17,287 nucleotides of DNA from DASYQD01 sp036005845 (GCA_036005845.1 DASYQD010000080.1:1-17287), one strand, 5' to 3'. Shown: positions 1 to 8,641, counted from the stretch's first letter. The notes: generated by a model not told the origin, from the sequence alone. Numbers and translations: made by a program.

Positions 1-341
1 AGCAGCTTCTCGGCGACGGGTGCCGACGTGAGGCCCAAGAGCGGGTAGAGAAGCACTTGGACCAGCCAGTTGGGAACCGGCGCGAAGACACCCTCGAAGG
101 TGCTGGCGATGAGCGGCTGCCCGGGATCGTGCAGATGTCGCAGGATCCATGTCGTGTACAGATGGGTCGGTCCGTCGACCGTCGGCACCCGGGCGACTGT
201 CCACAGCGGAAGGAGAAGCAGCAGCGTGGTCGCTAGGTAAAGCCAGCGCTGCCAGAACGGCGGCTCGCGCGAGAGATCCGCCGATCGAGGCGGCAGATCC
301 GGCGACAGCTTCGCCGACTCCGGCGGCAGCGACTCGTTCAT
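1..341 (-). CDS. Polytopic membrane protein, N-terminal part (cut by window edge)
   Basis: An open frame runs from an ATG at 341 leftward to the window edge without a stop (113 full codons). The protein begins with a Pro/Ser-rich cytoplasmic-looking stretch (residues 1-28). A strong hydrophobic segment follows at about 33-51 (WLYLATTLLLLLPLWTVA), then the motif VDGPTHLYTTW (55-65), and a second hydrophobic segment starts near residue 92. A first transmembrane helix followed by a loop with an Asp (D56) and a His (H60) resembles the start of GT-C-type membrane glycosyltransferases or related uncharacterised polytopic proteins. That assignment is an inference from about 110 residues only. The gene is divergent from the PLD gene, with about 70 bp between the starts, so both promoters must lie in a short shared region. 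The reading frame is certain enough; the function is not. Confidence 0.6.
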   Translation of the reverse strand, partial: MNESLPPESAKLSPDLPPRSADLSREPPFWQRWLYLATTLLLLLPLWTVARVPTVDGPTHLYTTWILRHLHDPGQPLIASTFEGVFAPVPNWLVQVLLYPLLGLTSAPVAEKL

Positions 342-413
342 GGCCGGCGGCCGGCGACGGTACGCTTACCGGCAGCTCGACGGGTTATCGTGCACGCCTC
401 TCCAGAGTTCCCG

Positions 414-1712
414 ATGCATTGCGCGCGCACGTTCGCCACGCTCGCCATCGCGCTGTTCGGCGCCACTGCTGCGGCCGCGGACGGCGTGCGGATTCTCGAG
501 ACGGACCGCGAGGCGGCCGAAGCGCGCGTCGAGCTGGCGCTCGGCGTCCGCGAAGAGCTGCTCGTCTCTGCTTTCATCTTCGGCAACGATCCTTTCACGC
601 TGACCAGCCTCGGGCTGCTGCGCGAGACGGCGCGGCGCGGGGTGCGCGTGAAGCTCATCGCCGATGCGCAGTGGAATGGCATTCCGCGCGCGGTGCAGGC
701 GCATTTGCTCGCCGAGGGCGTCGAGATCCGGGACTACCACCCGTTCCGCCTCGACCGGCTGGGCTGGGTGCCGCGGCGGATGCACGACAAGCTGGCCGTG
801 GCCGACGGGCGCGTGCTGCTCGCCGGCGGCCGCAACCTGCAGAGCACTTACTTCGGATTCGGCCACCAGATCCGCGCCCGCAATTACGTCGACTGCGACC
901 TGCTGGTGCAAGGCGACGCGGCGCACGAGGCGCAGCGGTACTTCCTGGCGCTGTGGAACAGCCGCGACGTGCGGCCGTCGCAGGCGCGCGCGAACGCCGC
1001 CGAGATCGCCGCCGCGGCGGCCGAGCTCGACCACCACCTCGACTGGCTGCACGCCCGCATCGAGGAGGCTCGACGCGACCCGGCGCGCCGGCTGGCGCCG
1101 CTGATCGAGAGCGGCGCCGTGCGCTTCCTTCACGATCCCATCGGCGGCGAAGCCGCGAACACGCGCAAGGTGGGCGACGAGCTGCGCGCTCTTCTCGACG
1201 GCGCGCGCGAGTCGGTGATCGTCGAGTCGCCCTACCTGGTGCCGACGCACGCGTTGCGCGAGGGCGTGCGGCGTGCCCTCGCTCGCGGCGTGCGCATTCG
1301 CATCCTCACCAACTCGCTGGCCGCCACCGACAACCTGTGGCCGCAGGCCGGCTACGTCGGCGACAAGGCACAGCTCGTCAGGAGCGGCGTCGAGCTCTGG
1401 GAGTATCAGGGCCCCGAGTGCCTGCACGCCAAGGATGCGGTGATCGACGGCGAGACGGTCATCGTCGGCTCCTACAACCTCGACCCGCGCTCGCAGCGGC
1501 TCAACCGCGAGCTGGCGCTGGTGGTCAAGAACCGCCAGGTCGCCGCCGAGCTGCGGCGCCGCATGGACAACCACCTCGAGCGCGCGTTGCGCATCGACGC
1601 ACACGGCTTCCCGGAAGGCACGGACGAGCGTTACCCCGGGGTCGCCGACGCAAAGGTGTGGAAACTGCGGGCGCTGCGCCTGCTGGCGCCGCTGGTGCGC
1701 GGTCAACTGTGA
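414..1712 (+). CDS. Phospholipase D / cardiolipin synthase-like protein with signal peptide
   Basis: This is a PLD-superfamily protein of 432 residues with both HKD motifs. Motif 1 is HDKLAVADGRVLLAGGRN (H124, K126, D131, N141); motif 2 is LHAKDAVIDGETVIVGSYN (H338, K340, D345), followed by NLDPRS. In this superfamily the two histidines act together in phosphodiester hydrolysis or transphosphatidylation. The layout and NLDPRS tail fit bacterial cardiolipin synthase/YmdC (ClsC)-like proteins, but a nuclease or other PLD activity cannot be excluded. An in-frame GTG at 390 would add eight residues. ATG 414 is preferred because it places a clean signal peptide (FATLAIALFGATAAAA) at the N-terminus, suggesting periplasmic location. 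No strong ribosome site is seen at either start. A TACGCT hexamer at 361-366 could be its -10 box. Complete, with no odd features. Confidence 0.85.
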   Translation: MHCARTFATLAIALFGATAAAADGVRILETDREAAEARVELALGVREELLVSAFIFGNDPFTLTSLGLLRETARRGVRVKLIADAQWNGIPRAVQAHLLAEGVEIRDYHPFRLDRLGWVPRRMHDKLAVADGRVLLAGGRNLQSTYFGFGHQIRARNYVDCDLLVQGDAAHEAQRYFLALWNSRDVRPSQARANAAEIAAAAAELDHHLDWLHARIEEARRDPARRLAPLIESGAVRFLHDPIGGEAANTRKVGDELRALLDGARESVIVESPYLVPTHALREGVRRALARGVRIRILTNSLAATDNLWPQAGYVGDKAQLVRSGVELWEYQGPECLHAKDAVIDGETVIVGSYNLDPRSQRLNRELALVVKNRQVAAELRRRMDNHLERALRIDAHGFPEGTDERYPGVADAKVWKLRALRLLAPLVRGQL

Positions 1713-1768
1713 GCGAGACCGCTCCCGTGTACGCTAGCTGCGCTCTCGGCGCATGACCGTGTTTCGAC

Positions 1769-1773
1769 GGAGG
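1769..1773 (+). promoter_or_regulatory. Ribosome binding site of the selenoprotein gene
   Basis: A perfect GGAGG lies eight bases before ATG 1782. It is one of the two clearest Shine-Dalgarno sites in the window (the other is at 16113-16117). It decides the start, because the in-frame GTG at 1773 overlaps it. Confidence 0.7.
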
Positions 1774-1781
1774 TGTCCCAG

Positions 1782-2342
<561 letters not shown>

Positions 2343-2371
2343 GGGCGCGGGACGCGAGTGATCGCGCGCGG

Positions 2372-3064
2372 CTAGCTGGCGGCCGCAGGCCGCACGCCCA
2401 GCCTGGACTCGATCGCCGCGACGACGGCGTCGAAGCGCTGCGGCTGGCGGCTGGCGCGGGCGATCTGCAGCGCGCCCTGCACGGTGGAGCTGACGATCAG
2501 CGCCTCGGCGTCGGGCGGTCCCGCGAAGGCGAAGACGCCGCGCTCGCGGCCGCGCTCGAGGACGCGCGCGAGCCACTTCTGCTGCGACTCGAGAAGCTGC
2601 GCGTAGGCCGTCTGCATGCGCGGCGGCAGCGCGTTGAACTCGGCGCCGAGGACGCCGAAGACGCAGATCTTGTCGCCCTCGTCGAGCAGCCCGCGCATCA
2701 CGCGGAAGAACGCCGCGAGCCGCTCCTCCGGCGGCCGCTGCGATTCGGACAGCTCGACGGCGAAGCGCTGCATCGCCGCGCCGATGCGCTCGATGAGCGC
2801 GACGCCGAGGTCTTCCTTGCTCGGGAAGTGGTAGTGGATCGAGGCCTTGCGGATGCCGATGCCGTCGGCGAGGTCCTGATAGCTGAAGGAGTGGAAGCTG
2901 CGCCGCAGCAGGATGTCCTTGGCGAGGTGGAGGATGCGCTCGCGCGTCTCCGCGGCGTCGGAAGGGCCGCCGCCGAGCGCGGCGACGAGCTCGTCTTCGG
3001 CGACGCCGAGGACGGCGGCGGACGACGCTGGGAGCGCCGAGGCGGGCTTGGCTTCGCTGGGCAC
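2372..3064 (-). CDS. TetR/AcrR-family transcriptional regulator
   Basis: A 230-residue protein from GTG 3064 (an in-frame TAG lies just upstream, so the start cannot be earlier). Residues 40-87 form the TetR DNA-binding domain: a helix RERILHLAKDIL, then the recognition region FSYQDLADGIGIRKASIHYHF and PSKEDL. The C-terminal ligand domain (about 95-222) has the segment KICVFGVLGAEFNALP with C134, resembling the Cys-containing region of NemR-like regulators. Redox or electrophile sensing is therefore possible, but this is an inference. The first 38 residues are an Ala/Ser-rich extension, so translation may begin at an internal start. The gene is convergent with the AhpD-like selenoprotein (29 bp between ends) and divergent from the transglutaminase-TPR gene. 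A palindrome of TetR-operator size lies 60 bp upstream and probably mediates autoregulation and control of the divergent gene. Confidence 0.88.
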   Translation of the reverse strand: MPSEAKPASALPASSAAVLGVAEDELVAALGGGPSDAAETRERILHLAKDILLRRSFHSFSYQDLADGIGIRKASIHYHFPSKEDLGVALIERIGAAMQRFAVELSESQRPPEERLAAFFRVMRGLLDEGDKICVFGVLGAEFNALPPRMQTAYAQLLESQQKWLARVLERGRERGVFAFAGPPDAEALIVSSTVQGALQIARASRQPQRFDAVVAAIESRLGVRPAAAS

Positions 3065-3115
3065 GGCAGAGGCGATTCTACGTTGGGTGGATGGATCCGT
3101 CGTGAATGGAGGGAC

Positions 3116-3145
3116 TTGACGTGTCTACCTATTGGTAGATAGATT
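3116..3145 (+). promoter_or_regulatory. Candidate sigma70-type promoter for the transglutaminase-TPR gene
   Basis: TTGACG at 3116-3121 matches five of six -35 consensus bases. TAGATT at 3140-3145 is a four-of-six -10, with an 18-base spacer. The start of transcription would fall near 3152, giving a leader of under 20 bases before ATG 3169. The TetR-type palindrome occupies the spacer. Confidence 0.45.
3124..3139. promoter_or_regulatory. 16-bp palindrome, probable TetR operator
   Basis: TCTACC (3124-3129) and GGTAGA (3134-3139) are perfect inverted arms around a four-base TATT centre. The size, symmetry and position between a tetR gene and a divergently transcribed gene match operators of this regulator family. 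It lies within the spacer of the candidate plus-strand promoter at 3116-3145, so binding would block RNA polymerase. Confidence 0.65.
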
Positions 3146-3168
3146 ACCTCGGCGGACGAGAACCTGCA

Positions 3169-4194
3169 ATGCGGAGCCGGCGAGCGAGTCCCTCGGATGG
3201 CAGCAAGCGCTGGCGGTGGCAAGGCCCCGGCGCCGGCACAAGCCTGGTCGTCGCGTTCGCGTTCGTCTGCGCCTCCGCGAGCCGACTCGGCGCCGCCGAA
3301 GCGCTCGCGACCCCGCCACCGGCGACCGTGATCGTGCCGTTCGCCATCGACGAGTCGGCGGCACGCTGGGCCCACGCGACCGTGCCCATGCACATGGCGC
3401 CGCTCGACCGCCTGCGCCGCCTCTCGCGCGCTCTCCTCGACCCTGCGCTGCGGCCCATCGCCGAGGCCGCGCACACCTCCACCGCATCCGACGTGTTCGG
3501 CGAGCGCCGCGCCAACTGCGTCGGCTACGCCAACCTCTTCGTCGGCCTCGCGCGCGAGCTCGGCGTCGCCGCCTACTTCGTGCTCGTCGACGGGTTGCCG
3601 GCGAGCGGCGGGACGTCTGCGGACGAGTCGCTCGCCGTGCGCGAGGGTCACCTCGCGGCGGCGTGGGGTCCGGCCGTGGACCGGCGAATCTTCGACCTCG
3701 CCGGCGAGACCCCGGGCACGCGGCTGCGGGTGCGGCCGATCACCGACCTCGCCGCCATCGCCGTTTTCTACTCCAACCGCGGCGTCGAAGCGCTGCTCGA
3801 CGGCCGCACCGGCGACGCCGTGGATTGGCTGCGCATCGCGGCCGAGCTCGAGCCGACGGCACTGCCGTCGACCTGGATCAACCTCGGCGTCGCGCTGCGC
3901 CGCAACGGCGATCTCGAAGCCGCCAACGAAGCGTACCAACGCGCGCTCGAGCTCGACCCCGGCGGCGCCCCTGCCTACCGCAACCTCGCAGCACTGCTCG
4001 TGCTGCGCGGCCGCGGCCGCGAAGCCGCCGAGCTGCTCGACACCGCGGCCGCGATCGCAGGAACCGAGGCCCGCCTCGACTCGCTCGCCGCACTGCGCCT
4101 CGCCCAGCAGCGGCTGCTCGCCGGCCACCTGCAGGAAGCGCGTGGACTCTACAGCCGCGCGCTGGAGGGCGCGCAGGTCGCGCCGCGGCGCTGA
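3169..4194 (+). CDS. Secreted transglutaminase-like protein with C-terminal TPR repeats
   Basis: A 341-residue protein. A basic N-terminus is followed by a hydrophobic segment (about 24-43, GTSLVVAFAFVCASASRLGA), which is a likely signal peptide or anchor. Residues 105-180 look like a transglutaminase/cysteine-protease-fold domain: ANCVGYANLFVGLARELGV holds the candidate nucleophile C117, EGHLAAAW the His (H161), and IFDLAG the Asp (D176). Residues about 235-300 form tetratricopeptide-type helical pairs (WINLGVALRRNGDLEAANEAY, then RNLAALLVLRGRGREAAELL), which usually bind protein partners. The likely role is an envelope peptidase, amidase or cross-linking enzyme; the substrate is unknown. 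ATG 3169 is the first start after the promoter; the ribosome site is weak. Probably controlled by the divergent TetR regulator through the palindrome at 3124-3139. Confidence 0.8.
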   Translation: MRSRRASPSDGSKRWRWQGPGAGTSLVVAFAFVCASASRLGAAEALATPPPATVIVPFAIDESAARWAHATVPMHMAPLDRLRRLSRALLDPALRPIAEAAHTSTASDVFGERRANCVGYANLFVGLARELGVAAYFVLVDGLPASGGTSADESLAVREGHLAAAWGPAVDRRIFDLAGETPGTRLRVRPITDLAAIAVFYSNRGVEALLDGRTGDAVDWLRIAAELEPTALPSTWINLGVALRRNGDLEAANEAYQRALELDPGGAPAYRNLAALLVLRGRGREAAELLDTAAAIAGTEARLDSLAALRLAQQRLLAGHLQEARGLYSRALEGAQVAPRR

Positions 4195-4230
4195 GCGCGA
4201 GCGGGCCGCTGCGCTCTCCTTCCTCCCGCC

Positions 4231-4359
4231 ATGATCCCCGACGGCCACCGCATCCGCATCGACGGAACCAGCGGCTACGTCGAGCTCCTCGCGGCGGACC
4301 CGCCGCTCGCTCGCCCTAGTCTTTCGCCGCGCCGACGACGCGTTCGTCGACGATCTTGA
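4231..4359 (+). pseudogene. Possible remnant of a PEP-utilising enzyme mobile domain (3' end)
   Basis: The gap between the transglutaminase-TPR gene and the convergent SecD-like gene holds a short frame beginning ATG 4231, which reads IPDGHRIRIDGTSGYVELL. This resembles the last strands of the phosphohistidine (mobile) domain of PEP synthase/PPDK-like enzymes, where an IPDG-R-V-VDGT-G-VE-L pattern is common. The rest of such a domain, including its catalytic His, is absent. After the matching segment the frame runs into Arg-rich sequence antisense to the SecD-like gene. It is either a decayed gene end or chance similarity. Confidence 0.25.
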
Positions 4360-5683
4360 TGCCCGGCGGCAGCGCACCGCTGAGGAGAGCTGCCAGCTCC
4401 TCCTGCGCCTCGTTCGAGATGAAGTAGCCCCGCACGAGAAGGATCTCGCCCAGGCGCCCGTCGATCTTCGGAGCTGACACCACCCGGCCATCCACCACGA
4501 CAGCCAGGAAGCGGCCGGCGTTCCGTTCGCTCGCTTCACCCAGTGACGCGGCGGCCGCCGGCTCGAGCTCGACGAAGACGACCCGTTCGTCCTCCCGTGT
4601 CAGGCCCGTGGTCGCTTTGACGACATGACCCTCGGTCAGCGAGCGGCGCTCGACCGCGTAGTACCCCTCGTCGGTCACTTTGCCGAAAGCGTCGCGCCGC
4701 TGGCCGGGGAGGACCTCCAAGTCATCGGGCAGCCGGCCGGCGAAATGACCGAGCACTTTCTCTCGACTCACCACGCCGACGTGGCTGTCCGGGTAGCGCA
4801 CCAATCGCAGCGCGAAGGAGCCATTGGCCTCGAGGACGCGAGTGATCCGCTGCGGGTCGGCGACGCGCGGGAGCCGGACCTCGACACGGTTACCCGCAGT
4901 CACCTCGGCGGAGCCTTCGACATCGAGCACCTGGATCCGGCGGCGCAGCGTCTCGGCCGCGGCTCGTGCCATCTCAGCATCGGCGGCCCCGCCGGCCGGC
5001 ATCTCGATCGTCATGCGGACCTCGGAGCGGTCGCGCCGGAGTAATTCGGGGTTGAGCAGCGCCACCATGTTGGCGGACATGCTGTCGACGTTGGTGATCG
5101 TGGCGTCGATCACCTCGGGCGTGAGCTCGATGGGGTCCCGGCCCGGTACAGGCCATGGCTTGTGCTGGGCCGCGGCCTCCAGAATCGTTTTCGCGCCTGC
5201 GGCGTCTTCCTTCGACCGTCCCGCCTCCAGCGCGTCGAGGGCGGGTGTTCGCACCACCTTCCTTGCGCCATAGGAGAGCCGAGCGCACTCCCACAGCTCG
5301 CGCTTGTAGGCTTGTGCCGACTCCCACGCGTTCCGCAATTCGAGCAGGTCACTGAATTGCGCAACATCCTCGGCGAACAATCCGTCCGCGCGCAAAGGCT
5401 TCCAGAAGCGCCCGGCCAGCTCCGGAGTCACCTGCGTCCCTTTGGCGACCTGCAGCAACACCGCGATCTGGTCCGCCGTGAGCGACCGATGTGCCGGCGA
5501 CACCGGATCTTTCTCGGCCGGCGCACCGAAAGCTGGTTGCGAGGCGAAGGGGTCGAGGGCCAGAAGCAGCGCGCCGGTGAAGATCAATCCAGCGCGAGCA
5601 AGACGTAACGGTGCGATCGTGGGAACCACCAGCGTTCTCGGTCTCGAGTGGCGAGCTCGTTTCCATTGTAGTGCGGACACCAC
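4316..5683 (-). CDS. SecD-like periplasmic-domain protein without the RND membrane part
   Basis: The 455-residue frame starts at GTG 5683. An alternative GTG at 5629 (residue 19) would place the hydrophobic signal segment (about 28-44, LARAGLIFTGALLLALD) nearer the N-terminus and may be the true start. Residues about 60-215 are helical and unrecognised. Residues about 220-455 match the first periplasmic domain of SecD: NRVEVRLPRVADPQRI (265-280), FLAVVVDGRVVSAPKI (392-407), EELAALLSGALPPGIKI (428-444) and the closing DERVVG. In SecD this domain precedes the five-helix RND-type membrane half and assists late steps of Sec export. Here the protein stops exactly where that half should begin, and no secF lies nearby. 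It is therefore probably a secreted or lipid-anchored relative, not a working SecD. The gene is divergent from the BNR gene. Confidence 0.75.
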   Translation of the reverse strand: MVSALQWKRARHSRPRTLVVPTIAPLRLARAGLIFTGALLLALDPFASQPAFGAPAEKDPVSPAHRSLTADQIAVLLQVAKGTQVTPELAGRFWKPLRADGLFAEDVAQFSDLLELRNAWESAQAYKRELWECARLSYGARKVVRTPALDALEAGRSKEDAAGAKTILEAAAQHKPWPVPGRDPIELTPEVIDATITNVDSMSANMVALLNPELLRRDRSEVRMTIEMPAGGAADAEMARAAAETLRRRIQVLDVEGSAEVTAGNRVEVRLPRVADPQRITRVLEANGSFALRLVRYPDSHVGVVSREKVLGHFAGRLPDDLEVLPGQRRDAFGKVTDEGYYAVERRSLTEGHVVKATTGLTREDERVVFVELEPAAAASLGEASERNAGRFLAVVVDGRVVSAPKIDGRLGEILLVRGYFISNEAQEELAALLSGALPPGIKIVDERVVGAAKD

Positions 5684-5719
5684 CCCGGCGTATGCTCGTC
5701 ACTAAGGAACCGATCCAGG

Positions 5720-8641
5720 ATGCGGCCGTCGCTCTTCGCGCTGGCGCTGATCGTTGCGATTCCCGGCCGCGACGCCCTCGCCGCGAACGCCCGCTGGCCC
5801 TCCGTCGCGCAGCAGCTCGCCGAGTCTCGGGCCGAGCCCGCGAGCGCCTTCGAAGCGCTGATCCTCGCCAACCAGGACTTCTCGCTGTTGCGGCCGGACG
5901 AGGCGACCGACGACCTCGGCATCCCGTTGTTCCTGCGCGTGCTCTGGCGCCGCGCGCACCCGGAGCTCACCTACGAGGCTGACGATCCCAGCGGCGGCTA
6001 CCCGCTGGCGCTCGCCGAGCTCTACGAGTGGATGCAATCGCACCAGAGCCTCGAGCGCGGGCCGGGAGAGCGCGACACCGGCGACGAGGCCGCGGAGGGA
6101 GCCGACCTCACCACAGCGGTGGGCTCGAACCTGCGCATCTCGGGTGCCCAGACGACGCCGCGCAGCGAGTCGGACATCCGCGTCGATTACTGGGACCCGC
6201 TGAAGATCGTCGCCGCGTCGAACAACATCACCGGCGGCGGCTCGCAGTCGCAGTTCTACTCCACCGACGGCGGCGCGAGCTGGGGGCAGACCGCGCTGCC
6301 CTTCTTCGGCGCCGACCTCGTCCACTCCGACCCAGCGGTGGATTGGACCTCGGACGGCACCGCGTGGTCCACGACCATGGGCATCCAGAGCGGCACGGCG
6401 CGCGTCCGCGCCTACAAGTCGGTCGACAGCGGCGCCCACTGGAGCTTCGATGCCACGTTGTCGGGGACGCAGACGGCCGCCGACAAGGAGCTCATGTGGA
6501 CCGACCACAGCAGCTCGTCGGCGTTCAAGGACACCGTGTACGTCTGCTGGCACACCGGCAACCTCACGTACGTCAACCGCCGCACCGGTCCTGCCGGCTC
6601 CTGGCAGACACCGATCCAGCTCAGCGGCGCGGAGTCCACGGGCTCGACCATCGGCTGCGACGTCAAGACCAACGCCAACGGCGACGTCTTCGTCTTCTGG
6701 CCGACGGCGACCAACCGCAGGATCTTCGTCGTCAAGTCGACCGACGGCGGCGTCTCGTACGGGGCGCCGCTGCAGCTCGGCAGCACGTCGGACGGGTACA
6801 CCATCGGCGTACCCTCCTTCAACGGCCGCCGTGCGCTGATCTACGTCTCGGGCGGGGCATACCGCACCGCCACCAAGGACCTCGTCTACGCCGCCTGGAT
6901 GGACTTGACCGGCGTCGTCGGCTGCAACGCGGCGGCGAACGAGCCGGGGTCGAACGCGGCGGCGACGTGCAAGACCCGCATCTGGTTCTCGCGCTCGACC
7001 AACGGCGGCGCGAGCTGGTCGGCGCCGGTGATGATCAACGACCGGCCCGACCTCGACGACCAGTTCAACCAGCGGCTGGTGGTCGACGAGACGACCGGCG
7101 CGCTGGCGATCGTCTACTACGACACCATCGCCGACGCCGGGCGCAAGAAGGCCCACGTCTGGTACCAGTCTTCCTTCGACGACGGCGCGAGCTGGTTCCC
7201 CGCCGTGCAGGTCACCACCGCGCCGACCGACGAAACGGGCGACGTCGCCGGCGCCAATGCCAATCAGTACGGCGACTACAACGGGCTGTCGGGGAACGCC
7301 GGCGTGCTGTTCCCCTCGTGGACGGATCGTCGCAGCGCCGCCAAGGAGGAGATCTGGACGGCGAAGATCACCGATCCTCTCTGCGCTCCGCCCGGCAGCC
7401 CGGCGATCGGCACCGCGACCCCCACCGCCGCCAACCAGGTCCGGGTCACCTGGGGCAACGGCGCGCCGCCGTCGACCACCTTCGACGTCTATCGTGCGCC
7501 CGGCACCTGCGCCGCGGCCGGCGGCTTCAGCCAACTCGCCGGCGCTGTGGCCGGGTCGCCGTTCGACGACAACACGGTCTCCGGCGGCAGCACGTACGCC
7601 CACCAGGTGACCGGCCTCGACGCTGCGACCTGCCCGCAACGATCAGCGCCCTCGGGCTGCGTCGAGGCGACGGCGAGCGGCGCCTGCACGCTGGCGCCGA
7701 ACTTTGCCGGCATCGCCTCCGCCGCGAGCCGGGGGACTGCGACCTGCGGGGTCACGATGACGTGGCCGCCGGCCGCGCTGCAATGCGCGGGACCGGTGAG
7801 CTACAACGTCTATCGCTCGACGACCTCCGGGTTCACACCCGCGCTGGGCAACCGGGTAGCGACGGGCCTGCGGGGAGCGGGCTTCATCGACTCCGCCAGC
7901 CCGCTCGCCTCGGGCACCACCTACTTCTACGTCGCGCGCGCCGTCGACCGGAGCAACGGCATGGAAGAAGCCAACGCGGTCCGCAAGGGCGTCACCGTCC
8001 TCGGCACGACAGCGACCTTCGTCGCCGACACCTTCGAGGACAGCGACGGCTTCGACGCGACGCCCTTCGCGCACGCCGCCCTCTCCGGCGGCGCCGACTG
8101 GGTGTGGTCCTCGGCGCTGGCGCAGACGCCGATCCATTCCTGGTTCGCCGAGAGCCAGAGCTTCGTGTCCGACCGCGTGCTCGTCACGCCGCGGTTCGTG
8201 CCCGACGCGGCGACGACGCTCTCGTTCTGGCACACCTACGCGTTCGACAACCTCGGCACCTGCTTCGACGGTGGCACCCTCGAAGTGAGCACCAACGGCG
8301 GCGCGAGCTGGTCGGTGCTGCCCGACGCCGCCTTCATCGCCGGCGGCTTCAACGACACCGTGAGCTCGGCCTGGAGCAACCCGATCGCCGGCTTGCGCGC
8401 CTGGTGCCACGGCTCGATCGGCGCCATGACCGAGGTGAGGGCGAGCCTCGCCGCCTACGCGGGGCAGGTCACCGCGCTGCGCTGGCATGCGGGCGACGAC
8501 GTCAGCGGCACGGCGGTCGGCTGGTTCGTCGACTCGGTGCGGATCGCCGACATCTCGCCCTGCGCCCCGGCGGACGGCCTGCTCAAGGACGGCTTCGAGT
8601 CCGGCAACCCGTTCGCCTGGTCGGGCGGCTCGGCCCCCTGA
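5720..8641 (+). CDS. Large secreted BNR/Asp-box (sialidase-fold-like) protein with Fn3-like domains and GFESG tail
   Basis: A 973-residue secreted protein. The signal peptide covers about residues 1-22 (LFALALIVAIPGRDALAA). Residues about 130-550 carry Asp-box/BNR repeats: STDGGASW (181-188), SVDSGAHW (234-241), STDGGVSY (340-347), STNGGASW (426-433) and SFDDGASW (485-492). These mark a sialidase-like beta-propeller. Two Fn3-like modules follow (about 555-655 and 668-765, each with a VYR strand). Next comes a beta-sandwich-like region (about 770-950) with a sixth Asp box, STNGGASW (about 857-864). The end reads LLKDGFESGNPFAWSGG, a tail seen on many secreted proteins of environmental bacteria. 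The sialidase Arg triad was not recognised, so enzymatic activity is unproven; adhesion or glycan binding is equally possible. ATG 5720 has AAGGA 11 bases upstream, and a TATGCT at 5691-5696 could be the -10 box. Confidence 0.88.
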   Translation: MRPSLFALALIVAIPGRDALAANARWPSVAQQLAESRAEPASAFEALILANQDFSLLRPDEATDDLGIPLFLRVLWRRAHPELTYEADDPSGGYPLALAELYEWMQSHQSLERGPGERDTGDEAAEGADLTTAVGSNLRISGAQTTPRSESDIRVDYWDPLKIVAASNNITGGGSQSQFYSTDGGASWGQTALPFFGADLVHSDPAVDWTSDGTAWSTTMGIQSGTARVRAYKSVDSGAHWSFDATLSGTQTAADKELMWTDHSSSSAFKDTVYVCWHTGNLTYVNRRTGPAGSWQTPIQLSGAESTGSTIGCDVKTNANGDVFVFWPTATNRRIFVVKSTDGGVSYGAPLQLGSTSDGYTIGVPSFNGRRALIYVSGGAYRTATKDLVYAAWMDLTGVVGCNAAANEPGSNAAATCKTRIWFSRSTNGGASWSAPVMINDRPDLDDQFNQRLVVDETTGALAIVYYDTIADAGRKKAHVWYQSSFDDGASWFPAVQVTTAPTDETGDVAGANANQYGDYNGLSGNAGVLFPSWTDRRSAAKEEIWTAKITDPLCAPPGSPAIGTATPTAANQVRVTWGNGAPPSTTFDVYRAPGTCAAAGGFSQLAGAVAGSPFDDNTVSGGSTYAHQVTGLDAATCPQRSAPSGCVEATASGACTLAPNFAGIASAASRGTATCGVTMTWPPAALQCAGPVSYNVYRSTTSGFTPALGNRVATGLRGAGFIDSASPLASGTTYFYVARAVDRSNGMEEANAVRKGVTVLGTTATFVADTFEDSDGFDATPFAHAALSGGADWVWSSALAQTPIHSWFAESQSFVSDRVLVTPRFVPDAATTLSFWHTYAFDNLGTCFDGGTLEVSTNGGASWSVLPDAAFIAGGFNDTVSSAWSNPIAGLRAWCHGSIGAMTEVRASLAAYAGQVTALRWHAGDDVSGTAVGWFVDSVRIADISPCAPADGLLKDGFESGNPFAWSGGSAP

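Noticed and set aside
149..1756. 535-residue frame overlapping the PLD gene
   Set aside because: It is Arg-rich shadow sequence; the PLD frame has both HKD motifs.
2698..4539. 613-residue antisense frame across tetR, the TPR gene and the SecD-like gene
   Set aside because: It spans three well-supported genes and has no recognisable domain.
5702..7639. 645-residue antisense frame under the BNR gene
   Set aside because: It is Arg/Gly/Val-rich low-complexity sequence with no start site evidence, and the opposite strand has recognisable repeats.
5720..8641. Functional sialidase assignment
   Set aside because: Asp boxes show the fold only; the Arg triad and catalytic residues of true sialidases were not recognised.
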